Positions 10,316-21,854 of a DNA stretch of 64,000 nt are shown piece after piece. This DNA is from Brasenia schreberi (Eukaryota; Streptophyta; Magnoliopsida; Nymphaeales; Cabombaceae). The DNA lies in the NCBI GenBank assembly GCA_036023115.1, contig JAYKKT010000041.1, forward strand, positions 4,799,501-4,863,500, in the 5' to 3' direction. The position numbers and the translations under genes were made by a program. How positions within the stretch are numbered: the first letter of the stretch is position 1; every line of letters starts with the position of its first letter. Under the pieces are notes generated by a model. It searched no databases. It was not told the DNA's origin and saw only the letters and a program-made list of their open reading frames with translations.

Positions 10316-12936
10316 GTCAAGGATTTGATATAAAATGACACGACAAAAAGATCTGGGTTGGCAGTACTGTTCCAGGATCTCCAAGACAGATAGGTCATTT
10401 GTATGTTGCAACTTTTGTCAACGAGAAATACATGGCGGGATCAGTCGTTTTAAGCAGCATATTGCAAAACTTAAAGGAGAATGTAAAGGGTGCACTCGTG
10501 TTCCTCCTGCAGTTATCAGGGAAATGAGAGAGTATATAGCAGGAAAGAAACTAGAAAGGCAGGAAAAACAAGAGTCATTGGAGAAGCCTGTAGACAATGG
10601 TAACTTGGACATCATTTTGAAAGATGATGGTGATGACATGGGTCTGGAAGTGCCTAGACAGATTGCTTTTGAAGATGACGTTGCTGGTGGGGCAGAGCTC
10701 GGGAAAGCAGTGATGGGTGAAGATGGTGCTTCAACTTTGGTTTCAATGTGCACACGGCCAGCTAGAGGTTCCTCTTCACGATTGTCATTGAGCAAGGCAC
10801 TCTCTCCAGATCCAATCATTGAGAAGCCCTCAAAACAAAAACAGAAGTCTATTTTGGTTAAGGATGCAAGAAAGATGATATGCAAGGCCATTTCAAAGTC
10901 TTCTATCATGCTGCCATTCCCTTTCACTCAGCAAATAGTCTATATTTTCAGCCTATGTTTGACATTATTGCACAGTATGGATCTGGAATTAAACCCCCCT
11001 CTCCATATGGTGGGCCACTTTTAGATGAAGAGGTGGAAACGAATAAAAGTTATATATCAGAGCTGAGACAGTCATGGAATACAACAGGATGTTCAATAAT
11101 AGTGGATGGTTGGGCAGATAATGGTGGAAGAACACTGATTAACTTCCTCGCTTATTGCCCTAAAGGAACTGTTTTTGTGAGATCGGTGGATGCTTCACAT
11201 ATAATAATAAATGAGCAACAGTTAGTGGTTGAATTACTTAACGATGTTATTGATGAGGTCGGAGAGAAGAATGTGGTTCAGGTCATTACTGAAAATACTA
11301 CCAATTATGCAGATGCAGGGAAAATGCTGATGAAGAGGAGGAAAAACCTGTTTTGGACTCCTTGTTCTGCATATTGCATAGATCAAATACTCAGAAATTT
11401 CCCTACTGAGATCTGTTTCTGATGCTTTGAAGCATGGAAAGAAAATAACGAAGTTTATATACAATCACTCTTGGGTATTAAGTGTCATGCGAAGGTTTAC
11501 TGAAGGTAGAGAACTCATTCAACAAGCCATAACAAGATCTGCTGCTAGTTATTTGACTTTGGAGAGCATAAATGCAGCAAAATCGGCTCTAACTGAGATG
11601 TTCAAGTCGGAGGAGTGGCGACAGTCAAGTTTGACAGAAGGAAAAAAAGTTGAGAGATTGGTGTCAGACCAGAAGTTTTGGGCTAAAGTTGAGTATGCGG
11701 TCCGTTGCACATCACCTCTTCTGAAAGTTCTTAGACTTGCGGATTTTGACAATAAGCCCATAATGGGCTACATCTACGACGCAGTTGATCGTGCAAAGCT
11801 TGCAGTCAGAGATGCAAATGGGGGCAGATATTACAGGTCCATATGGAGAATTATTGATGCTAAGTGGGAGGCTCTTCTTCATCACCCCCTTCATGCTGCC
11901 GGTATATGAATGTGATTTTTTATGTCTGTCCTTTGATGTCTGCGTGCATATATGAGTGACGATTTGCATCTGAAGCTGCTTAAAATTTCCAGGGTATTAT
12001 TTAAACCCCGCAATACGCTATGATCAGGACTTCTCAATGCATCCCCAAATTATACGAGGTTTGCAGGATTGCATACAAAGATTGCAACCTGATCCAGAAG
12101 CACAACTAGAGGCAATGAATCAGGTATTTGTATTGCCACTGTTTTTCTGAGAAACGTATGAATTTTCTGCAATTTTTCTGATTCAAAATTTTAGGCTGTC
12201 AGCAAATACTCAAAAGCCTTGGGAGATTTTGGGAGTGATCTGGCTATTAGAAGTAGGAAAAAGATGGACCCAGGTACTCGCTATCTTTTGTAACATTTTG
12301 CTAGTATGACTTGTTATGGCTGCCCCTCTCATTAGTTGCTGTGAAAAAGTAAAGTTTGATATTCATGCTTTTCCAGCTATTTGGTGGGAAACATACGGCA
12401 TGGACTGTCCTGAATTGCGAGACATTGCTATAAAGGTCCTCAGCCAAACATGCTCATCATCTGGCTGTGAGCGAACTCGAAGCATGTTTGACCTGATCCC
12501 TACTAAGAGGAGAAACAGGCTTACAACTACAAAGCTGGAGAAGTTGGCTTACGTCCACTATAACTTGAAGTTGCGTGCCAGACAGATAAATAGGAATGGT
12601 AAATATTATAATCCCATCAGTTTGGATTATGTCTTCCATGAAGATCCCACAGAAGAATGGTTAGTTGAAGGGGAACCTTCACTTTTTGCACATGAGCAAT
12701 CACGTGTGTCAAACGTGGTTGATGGGTCTGGATCTGGCTACGGGACTCACATAAATATGAATGACGAAGATGAGTACATATGCTCAGGCGTTGACGATGA
12801 TGACGATGATGATGTGGGGAACAAGGAGGAAACCCATAAGATGCAACCTTCTGGTGACATGGATGAAGGATACTACCAGCCTCCTTATGACTATGAGCTG
12901 AGTGATATAAATTTGCCTCAGCAAACATGGTTTTGA
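10316..12936 (+). CDS. BED zinc-finger / DUF659 / hAT-dimerisation protein (transposase-derived), two compensating frameshifts
   Basis: This is a plant hAT-transposase-like gene. Proteins of this class bind DNA through the BED finger and dimerise through the C-terminus; many are domesticated, and the function here is unknown. The exon starts after an acceptor at 10314-10315, with ATG at 10335. Coding exons: 10335-11901, 11993-12123, 12195-12273 and 12377-12936, all with GT-AG introns, totalling 2337 nt (779 codons with stop). BED finger: C25, C28, H42 and C50. DUF659 spans about residues 185-355 (GCSIIVDGWADN, VVQVITEN, LFWTPCSAYCIDQ). The hAT dimerisation region begins at about residue 592 (AIWWETYG, SQTCSSSGCER), followed by an acidic tail with a run of seven Asp. 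Homology leaves frame near 10890 (apparent 1-nt loss) and returns near 11400 (1-nt gain), so the overall frame is restored. No stop lies between in the shifted frame. The shifts could be real mutations making a pseudogene, or sequencing errors. The usual TDN motif reads TEN, as in many relatives. Confidence 0.8.
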
Positions 12937-13107
12937 GTGAATTGTGAATTTACTTGTAAATGCCATACTTAATACAGTTAAGGTAGTCTGATTATTTAAT
13001 GTAACATGTACGTTAGGTTTTAATGCATGTAGCCATGCCAAATAATTTTTGTGGCTGAACTAAACTATTGATTTATCGATTAAAGTCAGTTTATGACTAC
13101 AGATTGT

Positions 13108-13125
13108 GATGCTGGACTTATCATT
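13108..13125. repeat. Target-site duplication, left copy, of the RTE LINE
   Basis: GATGCTGGACTTATCATT, matched by GATGTTGGACTTATCATT at 16405-16422 with one mismatch in 18. The pair brackets the LINE exactly. Confidence 0.9.
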
Positions 13126-13157
13126 CAACAACAACAACAACTAAGCCTTTTCCCGTA

Positions 13158-14820
13158 CTAGACGGGGTTGGCTACATGGATTCTTTGTTTCCACATATCC
13201 CTATCGTGTGCCATGTTAGCAGGTAACTCCCAATAAGCTAGATCATTCTTTATTGTTTCTTTCCAACACTTTCGTGGTCGTCCTCTACCTCTTTTAATAC
13301 TTTCCAAATTTAGTTTTTCTAACCTTCTGACAGGTTCTTCTTTTGATCTTCTTTCTATATGTCCAAACCATCTTAAACGATGTGCTCTCATTTTATTCTC
13401 TATTGGTGCCACTCCTAATTTGTTTCTAATAACCTCATTATGTATACGGTCTTTTCTTGTATGACCACTCGTCCATCTCAACATCTTCATTTTTGTCATA
13501 GACATCTTTTGTACATGTTGATGATTAATTGCCCAACACTCATAACCATAAAACATGTTATGCCTAATTGCTGCTCTATAATATTTACCTTTTAATTTTA
13601 ATGGTATCTTTTTATCACAAAGAATACCTGATGCTCCTCTCCATTTTAACCAACCAACATTAATTCTATGTGTAACATCTCCATCAATTCTTCCATCACT
13701 CTGAAAAATTGACCCTAGGTATTTAAAACTTTCCTTTTGAGGAATGCAATGTGTGCCAATTTTAATTTCTATGTCCTCCGAAGTAACCAAATGATCAAAC
13801 TTACATTCCATATATTCTGTCTTTGTTCTACTAAGTCGGAGGCCTTTGCTTTCTAATGTTTCTCTCCATAGTTCTAATTTTCTATTAACTTTTTCCTTAC
13901 ACTCCTCTACTAATACAATGTCATCCGCAAATAACATACACCAAGGTACTTCATCTTGAATATGTTTTGTTAACTCATCCATCACTATTATAAATAAGTA
14001 TGGACTTAAAGTTGATCCTTGATGTAACCCAATATTAACTTCAAAGAAGTCTGTCGTTTCTTCATGAGTCCTCACACATGTTTTTGCACCATCATACATG
14101 TCTCTTATAAGGTTAATATATGTCAATGAGATACCTCTTTTTTTCAAAGTTTTCCAAAGAACCTCCCTCGGTACCCTATCATAAGTTTTTTCTAGATCAA
14201 TAAATATCATGTGAAGGTCTTTCTTTTTTGCTCTAAAATGTTCCATAAGACATCTCAAAAGGTGAATCGCTTCAATAGTAGATCTGCCTGGCATGAATCC
14301 AAATTGGTTATCTATTGTACTTGATACTTGTCTTAACCTACGTTCGATAATTCTTTCCCATAATTTCATAATATGACTCATTAACTTGATACCTCGATAA
14401 TTCACACAATTTTGAATGTCTCCCTTGTACTTATATATGGGTATAAATGTACTTGCTCTCCATTCCTCGGGCATCTTTTGGTTTTTCCATATTTCATTAA
14501 ATAGTCTTGTGAGCCAAGTGATTCCTATTTCTCCTAGTATTTTCCAAACTTCTATAAGAATATTATCTGGTCCTACCGATTTACCACCCTTCATATGTTT
14601 AAGAGCCTCTTTGACTTCATTCTTTTGAATACGTCGGTAGAAATTGTAGTTTATATACTTTTTTGACTTGGCTAAATCTCCTAAACTAATGCTAACATCT
14701 TTATTTTCATTAAAAAGATTATAAAAATAGTTTTTCCATCTATTTCTTATATCATCATTTGCCACTAAAATTTTTTCATCATCGTCTTTTATGCATCTAA
14801 CATAATTAAGATCTTTAGTT
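13158..14820 (-). CDS. RTE reverse transcriptase, long intact open frame
   Basis: A 535-codon frame (ATG at 14765, stop at 13158) covers the reverse transcriptase and C-terminal part of the RTE polyprotein. Recognisable RT blocks are [63 protein letters not shown] and the catalytic CMLFADDIVL, with both Asp present. Downstream come KFKYLGSIFQ-type blocks, GCWLKWRGASG-like and GRGRPRKCW basic segments. Homology continues upstream of the ATG to about 14820, so the ATG is not the native start. Just beyond lies a short A-run (T-run on +) where one base seems lost, which breaks the frame to the endonuclease half. An identical-order C-terminal part occurs at 37667-38355. Confidence 0.88.
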
Positions 14821-16046
14821 TTTTATCTCTAGCCCTAGCTATCCTAAAAATATCTCTTTCACCCTCTTTTGAGTTGAATTTTTTATATAAGTCCTCCCAA
14901 ATCTTAGCTTTTGCTTCACTAACGGTATTTTTCGCTTCATTCTTTGCTTTCTTATAAGCTTCTAAAGTTTCACTAGTTTTCTTAAAATAATGTAATTTAT
15001 AACCTGCCCTCTTTGCCTTGATTTTATTTTGTACTACTTCACTCCACCACGAAGCTTCTTTTTATGCCGGTACACTTCCCTTAGATACCCCTAACACATC
15101 TTTCGCCACTTTCCTAATATGTATAGCCATATTGTTCCACATATCATAGGGTGTGCCAACATAATTCCAAACATCTCCTTGAAGGACTTTCTATTTAAAT
15201 ATATCTTCTTTCTCGCTTTTGAGGTTCCACCATTTAGTCCGAATAATTCGATGCACTCTTTTCTTCTTTGTCCATTTTTTAATTTGTAAATCCATAACTA
15301 AAAGTCGATGTTGGGTGGTTAAGCATTCTCCTGGAGTTACCTTACAATCTTTATAACACGCTCTATCTTTTTTTCTACAAATAAAGTAATCAATTTGTGT
15401 TTGTGATAAGCCACTCTTATAAGTAATTAAATGTTCATCTCGTTTTTTTGAAGATTGTATTGACTATAAAGAGATCAAATGCCATAGCAAAATTTTAAAT
15501 CTCCCTACCTTCCTCATTTATATCCCCAAAACCAAATTTTTCATGAATCTCTTGATATCCTAATGCCTCTTTACCGACATGTCCATTTAAATCTCCTCCT
15601 AAACAAATCATCTCCCTTTGTAGAATCTTTTGAAACACCTTATCTAACTCTTCTCAAAAAACTGTCTTTATACTATCTTTTAGTCCTACTTGGGGTGCGT
15701 AAGCACAAACTATATTCAAAACCTTTGCTCCTAACACTAATTTTAACGCCATGATTCAGTTACTATATCGTTGTATGTCTACTACACTCTCCTTTAAATC
15801 TTTATTTATGATAATACCAACTCCGTTTTGAGCCTTTTCTTTACCTGAGTACCATAATTTAAAACCTCTATCCTCTATCTCCTTTGCTTTTTCTCCTACC
15901 CATTTTGTCTCTTGTAAACATAGAATATGAATCTTTCTTCGAATCATAGTATCTACCACCTCCATTAGCTTACCGGATACTGTTTCAATATTCCAAGAAC
16001 CAATACGAATCTTATTATCCAGGACTAGCTTCCTTACCCCCCGCAT
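14821..16046 (-). pseudogene. RTE endonuclease half, broken by stops
   Basis: The N-terminal endonuclease of the same RTE. The first 96 codons (from 16046) are open and contain IRIGSWNIETV, LCLQETKWVG with the catalytic Glu, and NGVGIIINK. The remainder is readable only through several in-frame stops. It keeps YAPQVG, GGDLNGHVG, SQTQIDYF and QHRLLVMD (the last usually DHR). It then continues into the linker EASWWSEVVQNKIKAK and KKAKNEAKNTVSEAKAKIWE. The first stop follows RYSN, where relatives have Arg, consistent with a CGA to TGA change. The function in a live element is first-strand nicking of target DNA. Confidence 0.82.
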
Positions 16047-16404
16047 CCATTCATAATCAAAATGCGGAGACCCTCTCTAAATTTTTTTTACTACATTCGG
16101 GCGGCAATGTAGTGGGACTAACTTCTTTACCTACACCCGTCCATGATGTGGGAACCCTCTCTGCAATTGATTCAATACATTCGAGCGAAAATGTAGTGGC
16201 CTTTACTTACTTCTTACTGCATTCGGCTTCTGTAGTACGTCGCTAGGTGGGGACGCTACAAAGCAATGCTCATAATTTTTGTAATCCATGTTATAAAAAT
16301 CCAATGAAGTTTTACGCTGGCTGTCGAAAGCCTAACACAACCCTCCTCCTTTATCCGGGCTTGGGACCGGCAATATAAGGGTGATCCCTTACATGGGCGG
16401 AGTT

Positions 16405-16422
16405 GATGTTGGACTTATCATT
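16405..16422. repeat. Target-site duplication, right copy, of the RTE LINE
   Basis: GATGTTGGACTTATCATT, the partner of 13108-13125. Confidence 0.9.
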
Positions 16423-16742
16423 GCTGAACTAAATTATCTTTTGGTCCTTATTGTCATGTTAGATTAGAACCTTCCACCCTTCCTTTTATATATATACATA
16501 TATTATACATATATTATAGAGAGCATTATATATTCTAACACAATTAGATGCTAGCATATCTAAACAAATTGAAGCCATTCGTTTTGATTTAAGTTAAAAA
16601 AAAGTATACTTATACTTTTTACAAGTGTACTGGATTCATGCTTATACTTTTCACTTTTCAATTAATCTCAGCTATTTACCTTTGAAAATGAATGATTAAG
16701 ATTTGTTTGGATATGTCAGCATATACCAAGTTCTCTCTCTCC

Positions 16743-16825
<83 letters not shown>

Positions 16826-17247
16826 TGTATATTCAATGGTGCATGATGTAAAATGATGGGTCAGATTGTAATAAATGCTACAAGGCCTACTATTTTATAA
16901 AGGTTGAGTACTACTCTCATTGAGTATATACCATAAGCTCCACATGTATATAACATGTACACATGCATGTATGTACACACATATATACATACATACACGT
17001 GTATATATATGGGTATGTATATTTATTTATGTGTGTGTATCCTTGACTTTTATAAAGCCACAATGTCGTTATAAAGCTGCAATGCATGTACAAAAATTTG
17101 TATATATATATATATATATATATATGTATGAATATGTATGTATGTTTGTGCTGGTGCCTTTGACTTTTATAAAGCTGAAATGAATAGACAGTGGATTCAC
17201 ATAAATCAAATCTCTTATATATATATCTATATATATATATATGTATA
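16423..17247. other. Microsatellite-rich non-coding DNA
   Basis: No gene seen. It contains a compound (TA)n(GA)n tract at 16745-16822 and further (TA)n runs at 17101-17126 and 17215-17245. Degenerate ACATGTATGTACACAC-type repeats lie between. Tyr-Ile-rich frames on both strands are produced by these repeats. Confidence 0.7.
16745..16822. repeat. Compound (TA)n(GA)n microsatellite
   Basis: About 18 TA units run directly into about 20 GA units. Confidence 0.95.
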
Positions 17248-18558
17248 TGTGAAATTTTATTCCAAAGTCTATGTAGACACTTGAAATCAAATTCACAAAC
17301 TACGTCATGTGCGCGAGCGTGCTAGCTAGTTTGTTTAAACTAGTAAAGATGATTTCTGACTTCTATAACGATTGTGGGTAAGTGAATTCTTTTCGACGTA
17401 GGCCTTCTTGAACTGATGCTCGTTAGTCTAGACACTTTGAGGATTGTTTTAGGTCCAATGTGTTTTCAAAATCCACTTTCAATTCCCAAGGACTTAACCA
17501 AACTCGTGAACTTAATTTTTGAAAAAAATGTTTTAAAGTCCTGAAAAACAGAAACTGGTTCTGTTTTCAGAGACTTGTTTTCAGATTTTTTTAATAGCTT
17601 CTTAATGTCCAAAAATCATGAAAATTTTACAGAAAACATAGATTGATATGGAGATTCAGGAACTATTTTTGTTTCAATTTTAAGTGTTGGGGATGTGCAT
17701 AATTAAATCAGACAATGAACCTCACTCAGACATTTTTGACAGATCTGTGACAGAAATATAGAGGTTTAGAAAAATGGATGTATCATGGTGCACAGACCTA
17801 GATTTCTATGAATTTGGTCTTGTTGGAAATCTATAAATCTCAGCTTTCTAGTGGAATCATTTTCAATGAAATTGGTTCACTACAGACAAAGTTATGAGAT
17901 GATAACCCAATCTATGTTGCAGCAAATATAGGTTTCACAAACTCTGTTCTGATTTTTCCCGATCTTCTCAGATTTTATTTAGGAGATTGGAAGGTCCTAA
18001 AATTATTGAAAATTTTATTATAAGTGGGTATGTGTGCGTAGATTAGGTGTGCAAAGTTTTAACGTATTTAGAGCATAGAGAAAGGAATTAAAAATCAAAT
18101 ATCAAACATATGCAGGATACAGAAAAACAAGTTTCAGGTTTACAAAATACATGAATGCATTTCGTCCGAATTTAAAAGACAATCTACAACAATTAAAATG
18201 TAAATCATTGAAGGAAATGAAAGAAAATATGATTATAGTTTAAGCATAAAGGAGATTAGGAAATATAAGAGTCTACAATGTATATTGGGGTAGGAGAAGG
18301 CGAAAAATCAAACACATAGCATGCATCTAATGATCTTAAAAAAATTTGGACAGCATGACCCTTAACTATTACGTCAAGAATGGAGTCAGCTGCTCCTTAA
18401 ATACAACCTCTTTTGAATTGGATGGGAGTAGAGAATAGATAAATTTGAAAGAGAGGAGAGGAATTGACCTTGATCGTGGAAGCCCTTGGAAGTGGTCGGC
18501 GGCTTGGTGGAGATGACTTGGGAAGGGGGCGACACCTCCACTCTCTTCTCTCTTTTTC

Positions 18559-18563
18559 TCTCC

Positions 18564-18594
<31 letters not shown>

Positions 18595-18597
18595 ACT
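18559..18597. repeat. (CT)n microsatellite inside LTR leader
   Basis: CT-rich tract downstream of the - strand TATA box. The related LTR at 48114 has the same feature near 49397-49436. Confidence 0.8.
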
Positions 18598-18660
18598 TGC
18601 TGTAGGATTCTCTCTCTTTCTTCACTTCTCTTCAATCCCTAAAACACAGCTCCAAGGCCT

Positions 18661-18670
18661 CCTTTTATAG
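18661..18670 (-). promoter_or_regulatory. TATA box of family-A LTR
   Basis: CTATAAAAGG on -, with an equivalent at 49555-49564 in the second family-A LTR. Transcription would start about 30 bp to the left. Confidence 0.55.
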
Positions 18671-19514
18671 ATTTCAAGAGGGGCCTCTAGGGCCTTCCAC
18701 AGTTTTGGACTTTGGGCCACTTCACCCCAATTCGATCCAAGAGATGGCCCATTGTTGCACATGGGTGTGGGTTGGGAGGGTGGTCCCCTCTTGGTCCATG
18801 TGGGCTTGGTGCAACCCACATGGTCCAACCCTTCATTTGATCAAGGATAGGAGTGGTCGAGCCACTCTAGCCCAAGTTCTTGCCTTAGTCGAGCTACTCT
18901 AGCCAACGTGATTGTTTGGCTCGATCTTGGTGTCTTGTGATGATTGTCTTATGGCTAGAGATGAGTCTTGACTTCACCCTTTTGGCCGGCCTTAGCCCAT
19001 CATACTTCATATCTTGGCTTGATTCGGGTACAATCCTTCGCTTTGGCCTTACCATGATTAAGCTATCTTGTTGTTCCTTAGTCATAGGGTGTCTTTGACT
19101 TTGCCTTGATGCATCCACTTGAGTTTGAACTTGCTTGAATTTGAATTGATCCTCCCTTTGAGTCAAATTGAATCTAACTTGGTTTGGGATGAACCCTGCT
19201 TGACCTTGAGATTGGGGTTTGACAGTTGCTCATGCCTTGATCCATTCTTTGCTTCGAGTTTGGCTAGACTTGGCCCTGAATCATCTGCATTGCTTTTTTT
19301 GAATTCATCCTTATCTCCTATTGATTTGGGCTTTACTCCATCTTTGGGCAAATCAGCACCTTTTAATTTGAATTTCAAAACTTGCTTTATAACCTCGGGT
19401 TTAAAAACATTTTCATTTCCAAAATGGAATTTTATGAAATTCGTAGGATGTGTTCAAATCATGGGTTTAAAACATGCCTAGATTTATTTCGAAAACGTTT
19501 TTAGGGTGTTTACA

Positions 19515-19722
19515 AAAGAGAGAGGGAGAGGTAGTCTTATTTACATAATTATGCATGGTCCATAATCCCCTATTTTATATGGTTGCGCTTATACTTACAG
19601 GAAGCATGGACATCGCATGCAATAGCCCCTATAGCAAGCGTAGGGTAGTCCGCTTTTCAAACAACCCTTCATACGTCAAAATTATGGCTACCAGTGCCAA
19701 AATCACCCAAAAAACCACAAAA

Positions 19723-19768
<46 letters not shown>

Positions 19769-20479
19769 GTATATATATAGGCTTTAACTTCAATTTTCAT
19801 TTATTACATGATCAATGATTTGTATGTCAATTTTAAAAGTTGAATGACTAATCACAATCCTTGCAAAAACTTGGTTGTAGCAAAAAGGATGAAATGGACA
19901 TGATATAAGGAAATCCACCAAAAACTTCTCCAAACTTGCGAGTCTTCCCTCTAGCCAGGAGAGCTAGTGGTCGTTGTGCTTATCTGCTTGTATTTGCTAC
20001 ATCTTGATCATTATGTCTCATCTATTGTGTGATCATTCATGCATGGTGAATTATCACCATTGCATGATTGTTAGAGTGAAAAACATGATCTATAATTTCT
20101 TTAGCTTCAAACAGGTGGAATATATTATGAGAGATAGGAATCCTATAATTGTGGTATTACTTATACAATGGTTCCCTTGTGAAGCCTTCTATGTTTCATT
20201 TCTTATTGTTGCATTATGTACATTTATGTTCTTAAGCTGTTAATTGTGTTGGCAATGCCTTTACTGGGAAGAGAATCCGCTTCTATATCCTAATTAGCTT
20301 GCTATGGTGTGTCTTTATTCAGTTACAATGGTAGGCCAAAGCCAGGTGTTCATGCCATGGTGTCGAACTCACAACAGTCATCTTGTTAGTTGAGTCCCAT
20401 ACCAGGTGACCTAATGCTTTGAGGGCTATGGTGTGCCTTTATCTACAATCGAAGGTTCACTCCTAATGTTACAAGGCCT
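19515..20479. other. No gene seen; (CA)n(TA)n microsatellite
   Basis: A compound (CA)n(TA)n tract lies at about 19722-19779. The small frames to its right (for example 19974-20243 on +, hydrophobic) have no family signature. Confidence 0.5.
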
Positions 20480-20535
20480 AAACCTTTCCTTTCCTCGTGC
20501 TAAATGGGGTTGGCTAGATGGATTCTGAGTTTCAA
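20480..20535 (-). mobile_element. Remnant of RTE/SINE 3' end
   Basis: On +, CTAAATGGGGTTGGCTAGATGGATTCT-like sequence corresponds to the RTE 3' end at 13150-13190 (GGGGTTGGCTACATGGATTC). Only the terminal 55 bp or so remain, without clear target duplications. Confidence 0.6.
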
Positions 20536-20641
20536 GTTGTGATAGATCTTGGATGATAATTGCACTTTAGTCTAATAGTACAAAATCGTATTGATTATTT
20601 CTTTCAATACCTTTGCGTCCTTAAACTAGAATCAAAACTCC

Positions 20642-20720
20642 CAATTACTGAAATACTATCAATTATGCAGTTGTAGGAGAAATGCTAAAGAGAGATAGGA
20701 GTGAGAGGGAAGATAATCTC
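20642..20720 (+). pseudogene. Short hAT DUF659 fragment
   Basis: About 60 bp are closely similar at DNA level to 11282-11345 of the hAT-derived gene (ATTACTGAAAATACT, CCAATTATGCAG, AAAATGCTG). They would encode TINYAVVGEMLKR against TTNYADAGKMLMKR. The sequence leaves homology abruptly on both sides. It is a decayed scrap of a related transposase gene. Confidence 0.6.
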
Positions 20721-20799
20721 AACATGGATTGATCAATTCTGCGACTGTAGGACTCAAACTATTAATAGGTATATTATTAATTGTTAGTGCATTTATATA

Positions 20800-20842
<43 letters not shown>

Positions 20843-21344
20843 TTACATTTAAATGTCATAATGATGATGATTAACTTTTTTGTGTGCAGGATTGAGAGGG
20901 CGGATGTATGTTAAAAGGATTTATTAGTACCTTGTTGGGGAGGTTTTAGATGATATGGATTCAACTCCAGTCGCTAGTCGAGCTACAAACTGTTGTGTAC
21001 TGCAAAATTCTGAGATAAAAAGAAGAATAAAAGTGTTTGCTGTGTTTCTTTCGACAGGAAGCATAGAGTTGCTAAAAAATAAATTCTGTCAAATTAGTTA
21101 TGGTTTTGAGATAACAAACCAACTACTTTTACCAAACTGAACATAATAAGAGGATGAAATGTGAACTTATATAGCACGGCTTTATTTGTAGACCATTGAA
21201 AATGACAATTTTTTAAGACATGATCAAGGAACTCCGTAGACAACACAAACCAAATAACTAATTGATAAGTTCCATATCTAAGACTAAATATCTAAAAACT
21301 CTAGTTATGTAATTCCCCTTCAAAATGCATCGATGGAGAACAAA
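20721..21344. other. No gene seen; (TA)n microsatellite and 3' flank of pseudogene
   Basis: A (TA)n run lies at about 20805-20845. From about 21150 to 21344 the sequence resembles the 3' flank of the intact gene at 32298 (shared GAACTT(T)ATAT, TTTATT and ATGACA landmarks). The duplication therefore included 3' UTR. Confidence 0.45.
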
Positions 21345-21706
21345 TCACGTCGATCGTGGTGATGGTGTAGGAACATTGCATATAAGCTTAAGTGCAACGC
21401 TTTTATCCAATGGTATGTTAAGCAAGTGATCCAACCCTTCAAGGCATACTGCAGGAAGTCCCCTGATGGCATCACATACAATTTCAGCAGGAGTCCCGCT
21501 TAGTACAAAGCCAAATATTTGTGCGGCATAACCCGCCAACGACCCTACACACTGAATTATTTGATAGAAGTACCTGGGTTAACGAGACCAGGGAGACCAA
21601 AGAAAGGCAATTGTGGCTTCTCTACTACTTCTGCAGCCAAGGCCATACGCATGGCCGCTGGGCTCAATACCAATATCACCAAAAACAACACCACAGTCCT
21701 CTTCGT
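21345..21706 (-). pseudogene. Dead copy of the ECA1/prolamin-like secreted-protein gene
   Basis: The whole length aligns with the intact gene at 32298-32663. The start codon has become ACG (21706-21704). The signal-peptide region and the segment EKPQLPFFGLPGLV are still readable. A 1-nt deletion just after that (GGTACTTC where the intact copy has GGCAATTTC) shifts the frame into a TAA. The 3' half then stays open from 21539 to the stop at 21345 (AQIFGFVLSGTPAEIVCDAI, AVCLEG, LKLICNV), keeping the Cys positions of the paralogue. With a lost start and a frameshift, it cannot make the full protein. Translation from the internal ATG at 21539 would give a leaderless fragment. Confidence 0.85.
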
Positions 21707-21805
21707 ATTGCCTGCCACCCACAGATCAGCTACAAATTTCTTGAAAGTTTTCCTATTTCCTACACACCACAGTCATCAAGCATAAACAAAATGACCATGA
21801 CAACC

Positions 21806-21807
<2 letters not shown>

Positions 21808-21849
<42 letters not shown>
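21808..21849. repeat. (GA)n microsatellite
   Basis: About 21 GA units, 5' of the pseudogene. Confidence 0.95.

Positions 21850-21854
<5 letters not shown>

Larger units (their letters stand above)
13126..16404 (-). mobile_element. Full-length RTE-type LINE retrotransposon
   Basis: A non-LTR retrotransposon of 3279 bp bounded by 18-bp target duplications (13108-13125 and 16405-16422). On -, it runs from a non-coding 5' leader (16404 to about 16050), through an apurinic-type endonuclease region, a reverse transcriptase region and a C-terminal domain, to a (GTT)n tail at 13126-13142. The order, length and TTG tail fit the plant RTE clade. The endonuclease half carries several stop codons and a frameshift separates it from the RT half, so this copy cannot encode its whole protein. 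It inserted about 170 bp downstream of the stop of the hAT-derived gene, possibly in its 3' UTR. Confidence 0.92.
17248..19514 (-). mobile_element. Solo LTR of a gypsy-type element (family A)
   Basis: About 2.27 kb with LTR-type ends: on -, it starts TGTAAACACCC and ends in ATTTCACA. It is alignable along its length with 48114-50121: both share ATGTGAAATTTTATT at the left, GGCCTTCTTGAAC, TTCAAAATCCACTTT, a CT-rich patch and CCTTTTATAGATTTCAAG. On -, the last motif is a TATA box followed by a leader, so transcription would run leftward. No internal domain adjoins it, and I found no convincing 5-bp target duplication, so the solo-LTR label is inference. Confidence 0.65.

Noticed and set aside
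10418..10927. 169-codon frame on - opposite the hAT-derived gene
   Set aside because: Antisense shadow of the first exon; the + strand carries the BED domain.
14416..14628. 70-codon frame on + and a similar one at 25033-25236
   Set aside because: Antisense shadows of the RTE reverse transcriptase in two copies; their likeness reflects the LINE, not a conserved gene.
16920..17296. Tyr-Ile-rich frames on both strands
   Set aside because: Direct products of (TA)n microsatellites.
18464..19481. Several frames of 60-120 codons on both strands
   Set aside because: They lie in a repeated LTR and depend on CT repeats and composition; the second LTR copy does not keep them open.
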